From Galeopsis tetrahit (lineage: Eukaryota > Streptophyta > Magnoliopsida > Lamiales > Lamiaceae), in the NCBI GenBank assembly GCA_963675135.1, contig OY776125.1, forward strand, positions 25,780,565 through 25,844,564: a stretch of 64,000 bases of DNA, written 5' to 3'. The translations under genes and the position numbers were made by a program. Positions within the stretch are counted from its first letter, which is position 1. Every line of letters starts with the position of its first letter. Below are positions 33,501-46,600 of the stretch, piece after piece. The notes beneath the pieces are model-generated. The model was given only the letters and a program-made list of their open reading frames with translations. It was not told the origin of the DNA and made no database searches.

Positions 33501-34774
33501 TCATGTTGGAGGAGGCTCAACGAGCTTGTTTCCGAACGTGTGTTCCAGCCAAAACTCGCGCTTCATCTTCCCAAATTCCCTATTTAGCCGGAATTTCAAG
33601 AACTCCATTGCAGTTGATAGCAGCAAGTTTGCATTGTCAACGAGAAAGCTTTGTCTGTACTCGAGAATCCACGTATTTGGATCGAACTGCACCACAGAGG
33701 CACTCCATTTTCCTTGTATCCAAGAACTATTTTCATTCTTTCGAACCAAATACCCGGTTCCCCCTTGAGACAACTATAACATCATACAATACATAATGTG
33801 AGAAAACTAGCTTATGAAAATCATACATTTGATAGTAAACTGAGTTACCTCTGTAACTCTTCCGGATATACTCGTGAATGATCGCGACGAATACTCTGTT
33901 GTGAGCAATCCAGCAGTCTGCAATGGCCAGCCCCAAATGCTCACCTCCTCGACCATCGATTTATAAAGCACGCAACGCGAATTGAGCAACATACCATCCT
34001 AAAATAAAATCCAATTCAAATTAAGCATCATTAGATGGAAGCAAAACATCAACAAAGAATTGAACTTTTTCAAACACAAACAAACAAATCAACCTGATCA
34101 ATCTTCCACAAGGAATTATCATTAGAATTACAGCTCAAGACCTCTTTACCAACCAGCTCCTCCAACTCCACCTTCAAGAACATAAACCTTTTACTCAAAC
34201 TCTCGAATTCCCTCGATTTTGAACCCAAGTTCTTCACTACGTCTGTCGATAATCTAGCCTCGAACACACCCGAAACCATCGAAGAAATCCCATAATCCAC
34301 ACCAAAAACCAAAATCAAACCCCAAAAGATTCTCATAACCAAAACCCCATATCCATATCCAAATCCAACCTTTCTTCTCTTCACCTTATCCTGAAGATCA
34401 ATTCTTTCACGAATACTCTTCGGGGGAGAATTCGACACAGCCCTCGTCGAATCTTTCGACTTTGGGGTCGGAAGATCAGCCGAAGAAGGGTTGAAAGAAA
34501 CAGGGCTTCTTGAAATTGAGATCTTGGAGGCAGGGTATCTTCTGAATGAGTGTCTGTGATTACTCTGCGGCACCAAATCGAGAGTTGCGTTTATGCTCGC
34601 GATGCAGATTTCGCAGTTGCAATTGGCGTCTTTCCTACAGCCTGGGAAGTAAGAACTATCTCGCGTTGATGATGGGCTCCAATCCACTGTGACTGATGAT
34701 TTTGCAGACGAATTCGGAGTCAGAAGAACTCTTTTCATGCTTTCTTCCTGGGTTTTCTGTTTTCTTGAATTCAT
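33501..34774 (-). CDS. Uncharacterised single-pass membrane protein
   Basis: Three minus-strand exons, 34774-34094, 33998-33849 and 33773-33501, all phase 0 with GT-AG introns, give 367 aa. The N-terminal 130 residues are Ser/Pro/Lys-rich, with a compact Cys motif CRKDANCNCEICIASINATL (about residues 52-71). About residues 150-180 (YGVLVMRIFWGLILVFG) form the only clear membrane segment. A heptad-like helix follows (SREFESLSKRFMFLKVELEEL). The C-terminal half is globular and Trp-rich (SIWGWPLQTAG, DPNTWILEY) and ends KLVEPPPT. An alternative upstream ATG at 34840 adds 22 residues. I do not recognise a named family. It is convergent with the PPR gene, only 180 bp apart. Confidence 0.75.
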
Positions 34775-35523
34775 GTTTTTTTTCTCAATTTCTTGATTCT
34801 TTGCTGCTGTCTTATGTTGTTGGTGTTCAATGTAAATCAAGAAAATATGTGGTTTTGAATTTTGAATCTAACGGTCAAGTGCCAAGGGTTTTAATAACAT
34901 AATTACATTTATTTCAATATTAGATATTTCCTAAAATACCGCCTCCTTCCCAAAATCGTGTTGTTTTTGGAAAATATTGTAGAGCCAAGCCAATTTTCTA
35001 ATTTTTTTATTGCCAATTGTAAATTATGTAATTCTATTAGGAAATAATAGATGGGGTCAACATTTTTTTTATTTAGAAAATATCTCACTTTGGTAATTTT
35101 GATAAGTTTATATATTTATAAATTTATTTTATTTCACATTGCCCTATTTTCCTATTTAAAATTCTAAGTTTTTCATCAATTTAAAATTTAGAATTAATAA
35201 ATTTTTTTAGGTAAAATGTAACTGAGTGTATGCATACAATTTAATTTTAAATGATTTTAATTTTCAATTGTTCAATTAAAACTTTGACCCTCCATATTAA
35301 AATAAATTAAAATTGTGACTCGATTGCAACATTCAATTGAGTGCACACAACTAGTAACTTAAAAAATTATGTCTGATATTACATTCTATATGTGTAATAT
35401 GATTAATTCTATTTCCTTAATTATGTTAAGTCTAATTGCACCAATCTATTAACAAAATTGTGTTTAAATCATCGAACTAGGAGTCTAGGAGTAACTTTAT
35501 TTGTACTAAAACTATACAAACTA
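34775..35523. other. AT-rich spacer
   Basis: Promoter side of the minus-strand gene at 33501-34774, then AT-rich DNA. No gene or bounded element seen. Confidence 0.45.
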
Positions 35524-36213
35524 CAGTAAAACCTCTCTATAGTCATATCATTGGGACAAAAAAAAATATTCCTAAATGGGGGTTATTCCTAAATAGAGTT
35601 ATAAGGTTTTTTTTTTTTTAAATGTATGTATATTATATAATGGTATAATTAGTAGATACATGTACATGATGTAATGTGTTGAACTTAATTGAACTAATTT
35701 ACTCACATAATATGAAAAGACAATACTCAAGAGTCACCCACCATAGATGCATGTACTTGCTTTTGATTGCTTTAATTTCTTTAATTTTTTCATCTATAAA
35801 TACTATGTACAATACATTTTTTTTATCAATTACATCAAATCAACATTTTCTTCACGCATATAAATTATATAATGGCACCAAAAATAGAAAAGAGAACTCA
35901 AATGAGTGAAAAAATTCGTGTGGAGATGTGCAAAATGAAAGAACTACATCCAGGTTGGAAGCAAAAAGATTTTGCCAAGTGGTTGGAGGATACTCATAAT
36001 CAACTTAAATCTATTGTAAAATTATATATATTATTATGATTTATTCCTAAATGGAGGTGTATTTCTTTATGTTGGGACTTGAAAAAATATGAATTATGAC
36101 AATATGGAGTTTATTCCAAATTATAACTGGTCCCAAATTGGGACCATGAATTTTTATTCCTATTAAAGAGAGTTTATTTTTTAATAGAGTATTTTTTTTG
36201 AGAGGTTTTATTG
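35524..36213 (+). mobile_element. Emigrant/Lemi1-type (pogo, Tc1/mariner) element remnant
   Basis: Ends CAGTAAAACCTCTC and (inverted) CAATAAAACCTCTC with TA on both sides (35522-35523 and 36214-36215). These are the Emigrant/Lemi1 termini known from plants. The inside has subterminal repeats (TATTCCTAAATGG in direct and inverted sense) and a short coding remnant at about 35872-36014 (MAPKIEKRTQMSEK, then MKELHPGWKQKDFAKWLE). The remnant resembles the N-terminal helix-turn-helix DNA-binding region of pogo transposases. The DDE region is missing. Confidence 0.82.
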
Positions 36214-36215
36214 TA

Positions 36216-38209
36216 TCAATTTATTAATTATTCATAAACCACTAAACTCATTTTTCAGATTAAATTTCTTCTAATTTTTAACACGTAAATCATACATGGT
36301 GTTTTAAAGGGACATTATACTTAACACTTTTTTCAACAAGAACGACACCTATTTTACAACTAATTCAAGAGCCCAATTCTTAGAATTGTTGTATTATTAT
36401 TATTATTTTATTTTGTTTTGCTTTAAACCCTAACATTCGTGAAGTATGAGGAAAAAAATTGCCCACAAGTCCATTGCAGAATGAAAAAAAGTGTTTGTGC
36501 TTAGTAGGCTAGGTTTAACGAAAATGCATTATTAAAAATCACTTGTGACGTATATGTAAAAATCGAAAGAAGTTTAGTCCAAAAAATTATAAGTTCAATG
36601 GTTTATGTATAAAAAATGATAGCATGTATAGTGTGCAAAAAAAAAAATTACTTTGATAATTTAAGAGCAATTTTGATGATAGTTTAGTGGGTTTAATTCA
36701 AGTAGATCTTATGTTAACATGTAGTGATAGATATAAATACTATTATGTATCTTAATATTCCGGTTATTTTTTTTTTTCGAACATAGATAGATTTATTTAA
36801 GAAAATACAATTTATTTAAGCAAAAAAAAAAATATACGGAGTACAATTTATGTAAACTTAAATATTAATTTAATTAAAATAATAAACATTTTTTTAGGGT
36901 AATTAAAATAATAAACATTAATTTATGCATATATTAACATTATGTTTTACGAACATCAATTTACACGAGATATTACGGTAGTATTTTTTTTACGAACATC
37001 TCGGGTATGATAGAGACTATTTTTTACAAACTTCTCTAAAATGTGATATTGATTGCTGTATAAGTATTTCAATAAAAAAAATTAAATTGCGATGGTATGG
37101 CCGTATGGAGACCCCACTAAAAAAGTAAAAAAAAAAAAAGAAATTAGCAGTTTGATATATTAATTGCAATTTTTTTTAATTATCTTTGCTCTGGCCCAAG
37201 TTTTAAAAGCTAGTTTTTATTTTGGCTTAGAATTAATGTGTAATTACTTCATCTTCTCCATTTTACATGTCATTTTGTTCGATATGTTGTTTTCTCGTGC
37301 GTCTCCTTTTCTTTTATGATTTTTTTTTTTTCGTTTTTGTTCTTCTCCGTTTGAGGGTAAACAATTGTTATTTCTAAGTTCTGGTAGTTGGTCAAATACA
37401 CTTTTAAAATTTGCAGGTGAACTGGCTGTTGTGTTGACCGAGAAGAAAAGGACGCGATGAAGATAGTGAAAACACCTTAGTGTAGAGTGTATCTTTTCGC
37501 ACTTTCCACTTTTTTTTTTTTTTACAATTGAGTAGAAAGTGGTTCTCCTTTCAAATTGAGGACTTGGGGCTATTTTTTTTTCCACTAAGAGATTTGTCAA
37601 AAATTAAAAGGCATAATGGAAATGATTGTGACACATAATTTAAGGGTGCATTACTCATCTTTTGTTCCTTGATTGACACCTCGTGCGACTAATATCCAAC
37701 ACTTGTAAAGACAAGACCAGGAAAGCAGCATTTGAACAAAATGTGTAAGAAGAAAAGAGAAGTTGCTAATTAAGGTAATATCAAGTGGTCCAAAACATTG
37801 AGAGTTTAATTCTAGCTATATGTTCTTGTCCTGTTTGCTAGAACCAGAATCATGTTTTGCTCTTAACATGTCTTAATCCCATCATTCTTGTCTTAACCTA
37901 TAAGATATTTTTTTGTTCTGTCTTCATCCTCACCAGCCACCACATATAATCTATATATAATTAAAAATATGATCAATTAAGAAATATGTCTAGACATTCA
38001 ACTTGCTTGCTGTAACAACACATCAATGTATTACCACTAGACCATCTTGAACGAAAATTATATGTGTGGGTGAACGAAAATTATATTTATGGGTGGATAT
38101 ATATTGAATTTAATAAGTTTATGTTGTGTAGACCATCTTGCTATGTTATATTAATATATTATCAATTTTCTTTTAAATTACCTTTTGTGACAAGATAAAT
38201 TGTTGAAAT
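36216..38209. other. AT-rich intergenic DNA
   Basis: No recognisable gene. A minus-strand open stretch at 37244-37600 is Lys/Asn-rich low-complexity and not credible. Poly-T runs near 36768 and 37320 may be old retrotransposon tails. Confidence 0.4.
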
Positions 38210-38226
38210 AACTATATCAAGTTGTG

Positions 38227-38347
38227 CATTTAACTGTTGTTATGTTTAGGGGCTATTGTTTTTCCTCATTGGTTTACTGTTTGTAATCTTGTTTTACGTT
38301 TTGGATATTCCTGATACCCTATTAATAAGATTTTGGCCGTTTTAAAA
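38227..38347 (+). mobile_element. Severely 5'-truncated LINE 3' end
   Basis: 121 bp ending in ATTAATAAGATTTTGGCCG and a short A-run, which is typical LINE 3'UTR text. It is flanked by an exact 17-bp target-site duplication, AACTATATCAAGTTGTG (38210-38226 and 38348-38364). No coding part remains. Confidence 0.85.
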
Positions 38348-38364
38348 AACTATATCAAGTTGTG

Positions 38365-39276
38365 AGTTGGTTGAGTTTAGTGGCATATTTAATAGTAATA
38401 ATTTACAAACTTAATTCATCTCTCTGCATTTGGTCATGGGCATAATTTCTATCAAATATATACTGAAGAGGATTACTTTGATTGATTAAAGATATGATGA
38501 TGTAACTCGGATACCAAGAAAGATAGAAAATCGAGTCACAAATTATATATGTACAATAATAAATTAAATAAAGCATATATATGGCATGATTCTTATGAAC
38601 TCTTTTTCTTGGCCTAAGTGGGAAGTTGACCTATTATTATATTCTAGCTTAATGCATTATCGTATCCCTTTTCTTTCTTTTTAGTTTTTCCTCTAATCAG
38701 AGATTTGAAGAATCATTTTGATGGCAAACAAAGCAAAAAGTAATCATTTTTCAAGTCGTACTAGAATAATATCCTCCATTGCAAACATCTTCTTATCTTG
38801 TGTTTCAGTATAGCCTATACACGATAATATGTAATGACATTTGATATGCACACAATCGAGAGGGTTTTTTAATGTTGAATATAAATTTTATTTTGAACTT
38901 GATTTGACATTTATCTTAAACTAATCTAGAACTTTGAAATTAATTGAACTTTTACAAATTAATTAAATGGGTGAATTAAAATATTCTACAACACAATTTG
39001 AATTCATGTAATGAAACTAAAATCACTTATAATTCCCCTCCAAAAATCTAAAACCAATCTCTCTTCACCCTAGAGTGGAAAGGATTGCATTACATTACAT
39101 TACATTAGATAAGTAAAATGACAAATTAAACCCTGTACACGCATCAAACTTTCTTGAGAATCAAGATTGATAATATATACTACTCCCCTTATTTCAATCA
39201 AAGATTAGGATACCACCACATATAATTCTTCGTTTTTCCAAACTAGCAATTAGTAAGAGAATGTTGAATCATGCAT
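38365..39276. other. 3' flank of the DUF1677 gene
   Basis: AT-rich, no gene. A short ATTAC(A) microsatellite (GCATTACATTACATTACATT) lies at about 39087-39106. Confidence 0.4.
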
Positions 39277-39612
39277 CTAATAGTTACTGGATGACGAGGA
39301 TGAAGATGAAGACGAAGACGAGGATGACTTAGACAAATCACCGGATCTTTTCCTCAACATCTGCCTCATTCCATCGGCAACTCGAATAGCGGGATTCGAC
39401 TTGTATTTTCGACAAAAAGACATGTGTGCCCTCACAGCCTCATCCATCCCAAATTGCTTCTTATTACCTCTGTTTACCTCATCTCTTACAGCCTCAGAAC
39501 ATAAACCACATAGCCATTTGCCTTCAAACTTTGCTTTGACTTCACTAATATAGTCTTGTGTGCAATCTTCTTTCAATCCACAACACTCACACTTCATTAA
39601 TTCTATGTCCAT
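39277..39612 (-). CDS. DUF1677 family protein
   Basis: A 111-aa single-exon plant-specific protein recognised as DUF1677 from its Cys pattern: CECCGLKEDCT near the N-terminus (residues 8-18), WLCGLCSEAVRDE (about 38-50), then the conserved MDEAVRAHMSFCRKY (about 60-74) and NPAIRVADGMRQMLR. The Cys residues probably bind zinc. It ends in a run of about 14 Ser before NY, encoded by a mixed TCC/TCG/TCT tract, so it is not a simple trinucleotide repeat. The function of the family is unknown. The start at 39612 (MDIELMKC) fits the family; upstream in-frame residues are leader. The leader holds a GA-rich microsatellite (39629-39666), common in plant promoters. Confidence 0.9.
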   Translation of the reverse strand: MDIELMKCECCGLKEDCTQDYISEVKAKFEGKWLCGLCSEAVRDEVNRGNKKQFGMDEAVRAHMSFCRKYKSNPAIRVADGMRQMLRKRSGDLSKSSSSSSSSSSSSSSNY

Positions 39613-41567
39613 TTTAATTTGGACAAGAGAGAGAGAGAATGGGAATTCGAGAGAGGGAGAGAGAGAATTTATAGTAGTGAAATGTGCCACAAATTTCTCC
39701 ATGTTACAAGGGAAATTGGCTCCCCCACCCCCTACCTAATGGGGTGGTCCTTGTAAAAAAAGAACAAACATTGAAAATGGCTGATAATTAATTGGATTGA
39801 ATATACTACTTGCTTTTGTCGTATCAAGCTTTAGGGATATTGAATTTTGTAATGTTTAATTGATTGGTAGTTACTTTCGGTTGACATAGTTTGAAGGGCT
39901 CCATGTGAGTCTTGGTAAAACTATATACACTAATTTATTCAAGATAATTATGTCATTGGTCTAATAAAAAAGACATAAATCATATTATTATAATTTTTTT
40001 AATTAAAAATCTATAATGGCAGAAAATAGTTGAGAATTGTCAACTAACTCTCGAATGGAGTGATTTTAGGATGTTCTTCACACTTTTTTAAATGATTAAA
40101 TGATTTATTTTTTAAAATTTTAATAAGTAGTCCTAGACCAAGTTAAAACTACTTTAAAATAAATTTAATTACAAAGCAAGTCTCATTTTTTACGTAACAC
40201 GTTTTTAAGGGAGTATTTATGTAAATTAGTTAAAAAGGTGATTATTTAACAAACACTCAACCTTTGAAATATTAAAACTTTAATTTCTAGCACAAACTGT
40301 TTTTAATTTTATTATAAAATCAATTTGAATAACCTTTTTTTTTTTTTGAAAGGTGATTAACCTTTTCAAGATACAATCAATTACAAACGCCGGCCTTTTA
40401 ATCAAGGTGAAAATTTATGATCATGTGTTTATAGTGGGCTTCTTTAACTTAATAGAGTTTATATTTGGTTATTGAGTATTTCAAGATATATAAGCTAAAT
40501 ATGATTAATATGATAAGCTAAATACTATGGCACATTGTTTAGCTAAAAAAAAAAAAACCAAAGAATTTTTTTTCTAGAATGTATACTTTACTAGCGGACA
40601 AAATACTTTCGATCATACCCACATTGTTGCATATACATTACAAGTTGTTGTTTTTCTTTGTCTGTGAAATGGATTCATTCACATTTTGATTGATGTATAT
40701 TTACAACTAATTTTTCGGAATTTGTCTTATAAAATTAGTATAATTTGAAAAATCAAAATGAATTCTATTGTATAAGTAAAATTATTATATTTTCATTTAT
40801 CAAGTATTACACTGTCTCAAACAATAATTTGACGTGCTAAAATAACATATTCTTGAATTAATGTAGAAAAAGTTCAGCATCCATGATTCACCATGTAAGG
40901 CAAATTTTATTCTACATATAAGATTGGATGTATGTTTGCTAGGCACATACAATGTTCCCGCAACTAAAATCAATGCTCATATATATTTGCAACTTCTAAC
41001 ATGGAATTTTATTTTGCACCGTGTTTCACGGTCTTGCATCGTACCATATCCACTTTCTACAACAAATTCTTGTGTGAGAGACGAACCAGACGAATTTAAG
41101 ATTTAAAATAAAATTGTGGTTCAATTGGACTATTGAATGTGCACAAGTGCACCCATCAAGATATCTATCTTTAAATTGATTATTTGGTTTTTGAAGACAA
41201 TTGGTTGCATGTAAAGTGCATGATTTTAATATAATTTTATTTTTTGATTAATTTACTACGTTTAGTCATAATTAATTTCTTATATATCACGTAATATTGA
41301 TAACATAATATCATGATTATGAAAATGACTGCAGATTCATTCAATAATTAAGATTTTCGAAATTATAGATTAGTGGTTGGTCTGGGACTACCTTATCTCC
41401 TCCAATGATAATTATTCATACTTTCACTTATTGTACTTGTAGTATTTTATCATGTGTTGACTTCATTCTAAGTGATCATAAATATTATACAATCACATGT
41501 TATATTAGTTTTTTCAAGAACAGGGGTATATTTGTCCTTTCAGTATTATTTTAATGAAAAATATATA
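39613..41567. other. AT-rich intergenic DNA
   Basis: DUF1677 promoter and AT-rich spacer. No gene or bounded element recognised. A T-run at 40328-40344 is followed by a near-repeat of its flank (AATAACC/ATTAACC), which is suggestive of but not sufficient for a tiny retro-insertion. Confidence 0.4.
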
Positions 41568-41569
41568 TA

Positions 41570-41760
41570 CTTCCTCCGTTCCACATAAATTTGCACACTT
41601 TCTATAAATGAATGTCACATATATACCAATTTGCACACCCCATAAAAGGAAATATCTTCATAACCCCACCCTCAAAATATACTCTTATTTACCCATATGT
41701 CATTACTTTTCCACACTCAATCTGCTTTAATTTACTTTACTTTATTCATAAAACTTTACA
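41570..41760 (+). mobile_element. Half Stowaway MITE (one terminus lost)
   Basis: Starts CTTCCTCCGTTCCACATAAA after TA (41568-41569) and follows the 9653-9935 element block by block (CCAATTTGCACACCCCATAAAAG, TTTACCCATATG, CATTACTTTTCCACACTCAATCT). It ends abruptly after CATAAAACTTTACA at about 41760. The inverted right end is missing. Confidence 0.8.
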
Positions 41761-42434
41761 GTAGTGTCTGTATCAACTCTAATAAAATTAATTTGCATTT
41801 TGTGTATATTTTTTTAATGATATTAGTTATTTCATGAATTACAAATTGCTTCATTAAGATGTATTAATTGTTGGCTGCAAGAATTGGGTATGTATACCTA
41901 TGTGAAGGACATATAGGTCTTCTTAGAGGTGATATTCTTGATGATTTTGTTAGCAACGCTCTATTTACCCTAACATAGATAGTGACCTCGTACCTAGTAG
42001 TTGAGGGTGAGACTGTGAGAGCGAGTACGTTAAAACTTGAGCATTTTGTGGATGTATAAATGTTATGTTATCAGTTTCGAGTTGTAGTCGAACTAATTGT
42101 TAATTCTAGCTTGTTTATTAATTATTACATATGTTCAATAAAACTTTGCTCACTTTTTTTATACATGTTTTAAAAAAAAATTTATTTTAATTATAAAAAA
42201 ATATGTGGGATAACGAGTAAAAAATATTGTTGGTAGATAGTCAATCTTATTAATAAAGTAAAAAAAATACTCAAAAGTTAACTATTTAAATAAAATAAAT
42301 ATATTTTTTATGAACAAAAAATAGAACTGAGCAAGGGAGTACATCAGTATTAAAAGCTAACAAAGAGGCCTTCATTGAGTAGAATTGGGCTTGTTCTTAC
42401 ATTCATTGTATGACAAGTATGTTAGAACTAATAA
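41761..42434. other. AT-rich spacer
   Basis: No gene or bounded element recognised. Confidence 0.4.
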
Positions 42435-42596
42435 GGAGGGTGTATTCAATGGAGATTCTGTTTGATTTTTTTGAATTTTAAAAAGTCAGTGGATTTAGAA
42501 AATTCATAGACTCTATGTAGAGTTTGACTGACTTTTTTATTGATTTATATGGATTTTCATAGATTTGACAGGATTCTGAAATACACATTTTTTTAT

Positions 42597-43020
42597 TTAT
42601 TTAAATGGATTTCCATAAACTACGCCCCTAAAACTATTGATGCAAACGTATATTGAACACACTTGTATATAAAAAAAATTATCTAAATTATTTAGAAAAA
42701 ATATCAAAAATATATCTTCATTGTTATTAGCAATACTGGTTCTCAATGCATTAGCTGTTGTGGTTGGCTTTGAGAAAGCAATTTCAAAATTTCCTCTTCC
42801 ACACATGCGGTGTGTAATCCACTGCTGCTTGTGTTTGAAATGGGAACTTGTAATTTGAAAATACCAAAAATTCTCTCAATCACATTTCTTAATGATGCAT
42901 GAGGAAGAAGAAAGATTGAATAATTGCATTTCTGGAGTGACGACCTCTACCACCAAAATCTTTTAGATGATATCGAAAACCACGTGATGGGGAGTTGACG
43001 TCGATTACTGAAGTCACGAC
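42597..43020 (-). pseudogene. Decayed PIF/Harbinger DDE transposase fragment
   Basis: Minus-strand reading from about 43015: PSRGFRYHLKDFGGRGRHSRNA, then LRNVIERIFGIFKLQVPI. These match the conserved C-terminal part of plant Harbinger-type transposases, in which the catalytic region is followed by a YHL-x(n)-GRG-x(n)-N block and an RNVIER-x-FG-x-LK block. Frameshifts and stops separate the blocks, and the N-terminal catalytic residues are absent. It cannot encode an active enzyme. Confidence 0.8.
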
Positions 43021-43249
43021 CTTGATATTGCTAACATAACAATATACTATAAATTTTAAAGAAAAAATATAATTTTAAAATACAGTTTTCACGATAATAA
43101 TAATGGTGGTGAAAGAATATGTGACGCTTATTGAAGAACATGTTAGATTTTATTTTGTTTGAAGAAAGAGTAGGAAGATTCGTTTGAAGAAGAGCAGGAA
43201 GATGGACAGTTTTTCGATTTTATAAACTGCTGTGTAGAATTTTGTGGTT

Positions 43250-43520
43250 TCTAAAGGAATTTACTAGATACACTCCCTTTTTCCTTTGTTAACAGATTTG
43301 TTCACCCTTAATAGATAAGGGTAGTTTGTTAGTTAGTAGCAGTTGGTTAGTTAGTTAGGCTAAATCTCAAGGTTAAATACTTGATTGAGATTAGTAGTTA
43401 GGTTGTGATTTTATCTTCTGTAATCAAACAGATTCCTTCTTCTTCAATATAGCATCTTGCTCTTTTCTTCTTCATTTCTCTTTTCAATGGAGAAATTGAT
43501 CTATGTTTCAATTATCAACA
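43250..43520 (+). repeat. Copia 5' LTR
   Basis: 271 bp, apparently identical to 48020-48290. It contains GTTAGTTAG-type short repeats and CT-rich leader text, and ends CAATTATCAACA just before the primer-binding site. Confidence 0.95.
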
Positions 43521-43648
43521 TGGTATCAGTTTTTTGATAATTCTTTCGATCCTTTACAAATCACCCAAATCGATTGCTTCCCTCTTTTCTAGGGCTTCAA
43601 TTCCCTTCCTTTTTCTCTGTTTCTTGAAATTTCTTCTCGTCTGCATCC

Positions 43649-46600
43649 ATGGCAAATAACAATCCTCCCAATAACCCCCCTCCTCCCACCACCACGGCGA
43701 CGACAAGCACCTCCTCTCTTGACCCAGCTCTCAACCTCTTCTCTCCGTTAGCGTTGCACCACAATGCTAACCCTGCTGTGGCAATTGTCCTCGAGCCCCT
43801 TGACGGAACCAATTATGTCTCTTGGAGCCACGCCATCAAGAGAGCTCTTAGCGTGAAGAACAAAGTCCGTCTAATTGATGGGTCTCTGCCCATCCCCGAT
43901 GAAGAGAAAGATCCGGCTATCCATGCCTCTTGGGTAAGATCCAACGACCTTGTTCTTATGTGGATATTAAACTCCATCATACCTGCTATTAAGAGAACCC
44001 TAGAGTACTTTTCAATTGCCAAAGATGTATGGGATGAATTAAAACTTAGGTATGCTTTATCCGATGGCACTAGAGTCTACCATTTAGAAAAATCTTTGAG
44101 CTCCATAACTCAAGGTTCTCAATCTCTTGTCACCTATTATAATCAGTTTAAAGCCTTATGGGATGAATACCTTAGTTTTAGGCCTATCATTAAGTGTTCT
44201 TGTGGTGTTATGGATTCTTGCACTTGTGATTTGCCTAAGCTAATGTTTACCACCCAGGAACAAGATTCTGTTATGAAATTTTTGCTTGGCTTACATGACT
44301 CTTACTCCACTATTAGGAGTCAATTTTTGCTTCAATCTCCTTTTCCTCCCTTGTCCAAAATATATGGCCTCTTACTCCAAGAAGAATCCCAGAGGAGTCT
44401 TTTACTCACCCCTGACCCTATTCATCTTGATACTATTGCTATGACTGCCAAGAATACTAGATTTTATAGAGACAGGAAGAAACCCCTCAAATGTGGTCAT
44501 TGTGATGGATTGGGCCACACAATTGATAGATGTTTCCACATCATTGGCTTTCCCCCTGGTTGGAAAGGCCCTAGGGTTCCTCCTTCCAAAGTCATCAACA
44601 AACCTGCCAGCAACTATCTCAACACTCTTCCTGAGAAGGACCTCTCAAACCCTCTTATCCATCCTGAGGCATATAACAACTTTGTAAGTTCCTCTAAAAC
44701 TCAGCTGCCAGGTAGCAACAGGGATATCTCTCACTCTGTGGCTGGTGCCTCCACTGTCCACATTGAAGACATTCAACACCCTTCCACTTCTGGTATGTCT
44801 TCTTCCCTTTGTTCTCAATCTTCATCTATTTCTACTTGGATATTGGACACTGGAGCTACAGACCACATGGTTTTTGACCTCTCCATGTTCTCTACACCTC
44901 CCTGTGCTACCAATATCCATGTATCTCTCCCCAATAATGCCATCTCCACTGCCACACACATGGGAAATATCACTATTAATGAGCATCTTACTTTGTACAA
45001 TGTCTTATATGTACCAGATTTCACTTTCAATCTTTTGTCTATTAGTCATTTGACCAAGTACTCTAATTGCACTGTTAGCTTCTTGTCCTCACATTGCATT
45101 TTACAGGACAACATGAGCAAGAGGGTGATTGGTACTGCTGAGCAAGTGCAAGGACTATATCTCCTTCACACAACTTCTTCACCAACACTTTCTGCTTTAG
45201 TGTCTCCTTTATGTTCTGGTAGTTCTAAGCTTGACACCTGTAAGTTTGATCTATGGCATAATAGACTAGGCCATACTTCTAGTAAATGTTTGCAACATAT
45301 TCCTGAGTTGAATGTAAAAGGAACTGATTTGCATAATAATTGTTACATTTGTCCTTTGGCTAAGCAAAAGAAGAAATCATTTCCCTTAAGCACCCCTACT
45401 TCCTCTCATGCATTTCAATTGATTTATTGTGATGTCTGGGGTCCATTTTCTCTGTGTTCTGCCACTGGTCATAGATATTTTCTAACCATTGTCGATGATT
45501 TTAGTAGATGTACTTGGGTCTATCTTTTAAGTGCTAAGAGTGATGTTAAACACTCTCTAGAGAACTTTTACAATATGGTGCTTACCCAGTTTAATACTAA
45601 AATTAAAACCTTAAGAAGTGATAATGGTTCTGAATTTATTCTTACTGACTTCTATCATAAGTTAGGTATCATACATCAAACCTCATGTGTTGAAACTCCC
45701 CAGCAAAATGGGCTTGTTGAAAGAAAGCACCAACACCTTCTTCAGGTAGCTAGGGCACTTATGTTTCAATCCTCTCTCCCTTTAAAATTCTGGAGTGAGA
45801 GTATCAAAACTGCTGCCTATCTTATCAACAGAATCCCATCCTTTATTCTTAAGCATAAATCCCCTTTTGAAATATTGTATGGAGTAAAACCTGATTACTC
45901 TTTCCTAAGAACCTTTGGTTGTTTGTGTTTTGCTAATACACTGGTCTCTCATAGACAAAAGTTTGATCCTAGGGCCTCCAAATGTGTGTTTATTGGTTAT
46001 CCTTTTGGCACTAAGGGTTACAAACTTTTGGATCTTCAAACTGGAAAATTCATTATTTCTAGAAATGTGAAATTCTTTGAAAATGTTTTCCCTTTTGCTA
46101 ACATAACCACACCACCTATTCCCATACCTATTGATGATGATGATGACACTGATCCCCCTATTCATATTGATTTACTGAATGAAATTTCTCCCCATCCTGA
46201 TCCCATTACAAATGTGCCTGTTGCACCTCCTTTTGAACAAACTGTTCCTAATCAGTCTCCTGTATCCCATACTCTAGAGGTTCCATCTACTAGACCCTCT
46301 AGAAATAAAACACAGCCTGCTTACCTACAAGTTTATGAAACCACTCTTCCTGCCTCCATTGATCATGCCAAATCCAATCTTTCCCTTTCTGGAAAACAAT
46401 ACCCCATTCATCTTTTTTTATCCACTAATAAGTTGTCTTCCACTTATAAAACTTTTACAGCCTCTATCTCTCAGCAACAAGAGCCCACCACCTATAAACA
46501 AGCTGTTTTAGACCACAATTGGGTCAGTGCAATGAAAAATGAACTTGATGCCTTAGAAAAGAATCATACTTGGTCTCTTGTTAATCTCCCATTGGGGAAA

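Noticed and set aside
11653..36840. Scattered TACGGAGTA words (11657, 25043, 36835) as MITE ends
   Set aside because: Single short matches without partner termini or TSDs; may be fragments but not supportable.
37244..37600. 118-residue minus-strand open frame
   Set aside because: Lys/Asn-rich low complexity in AT-rich DNA, no family resemblance, no promoter-like context.
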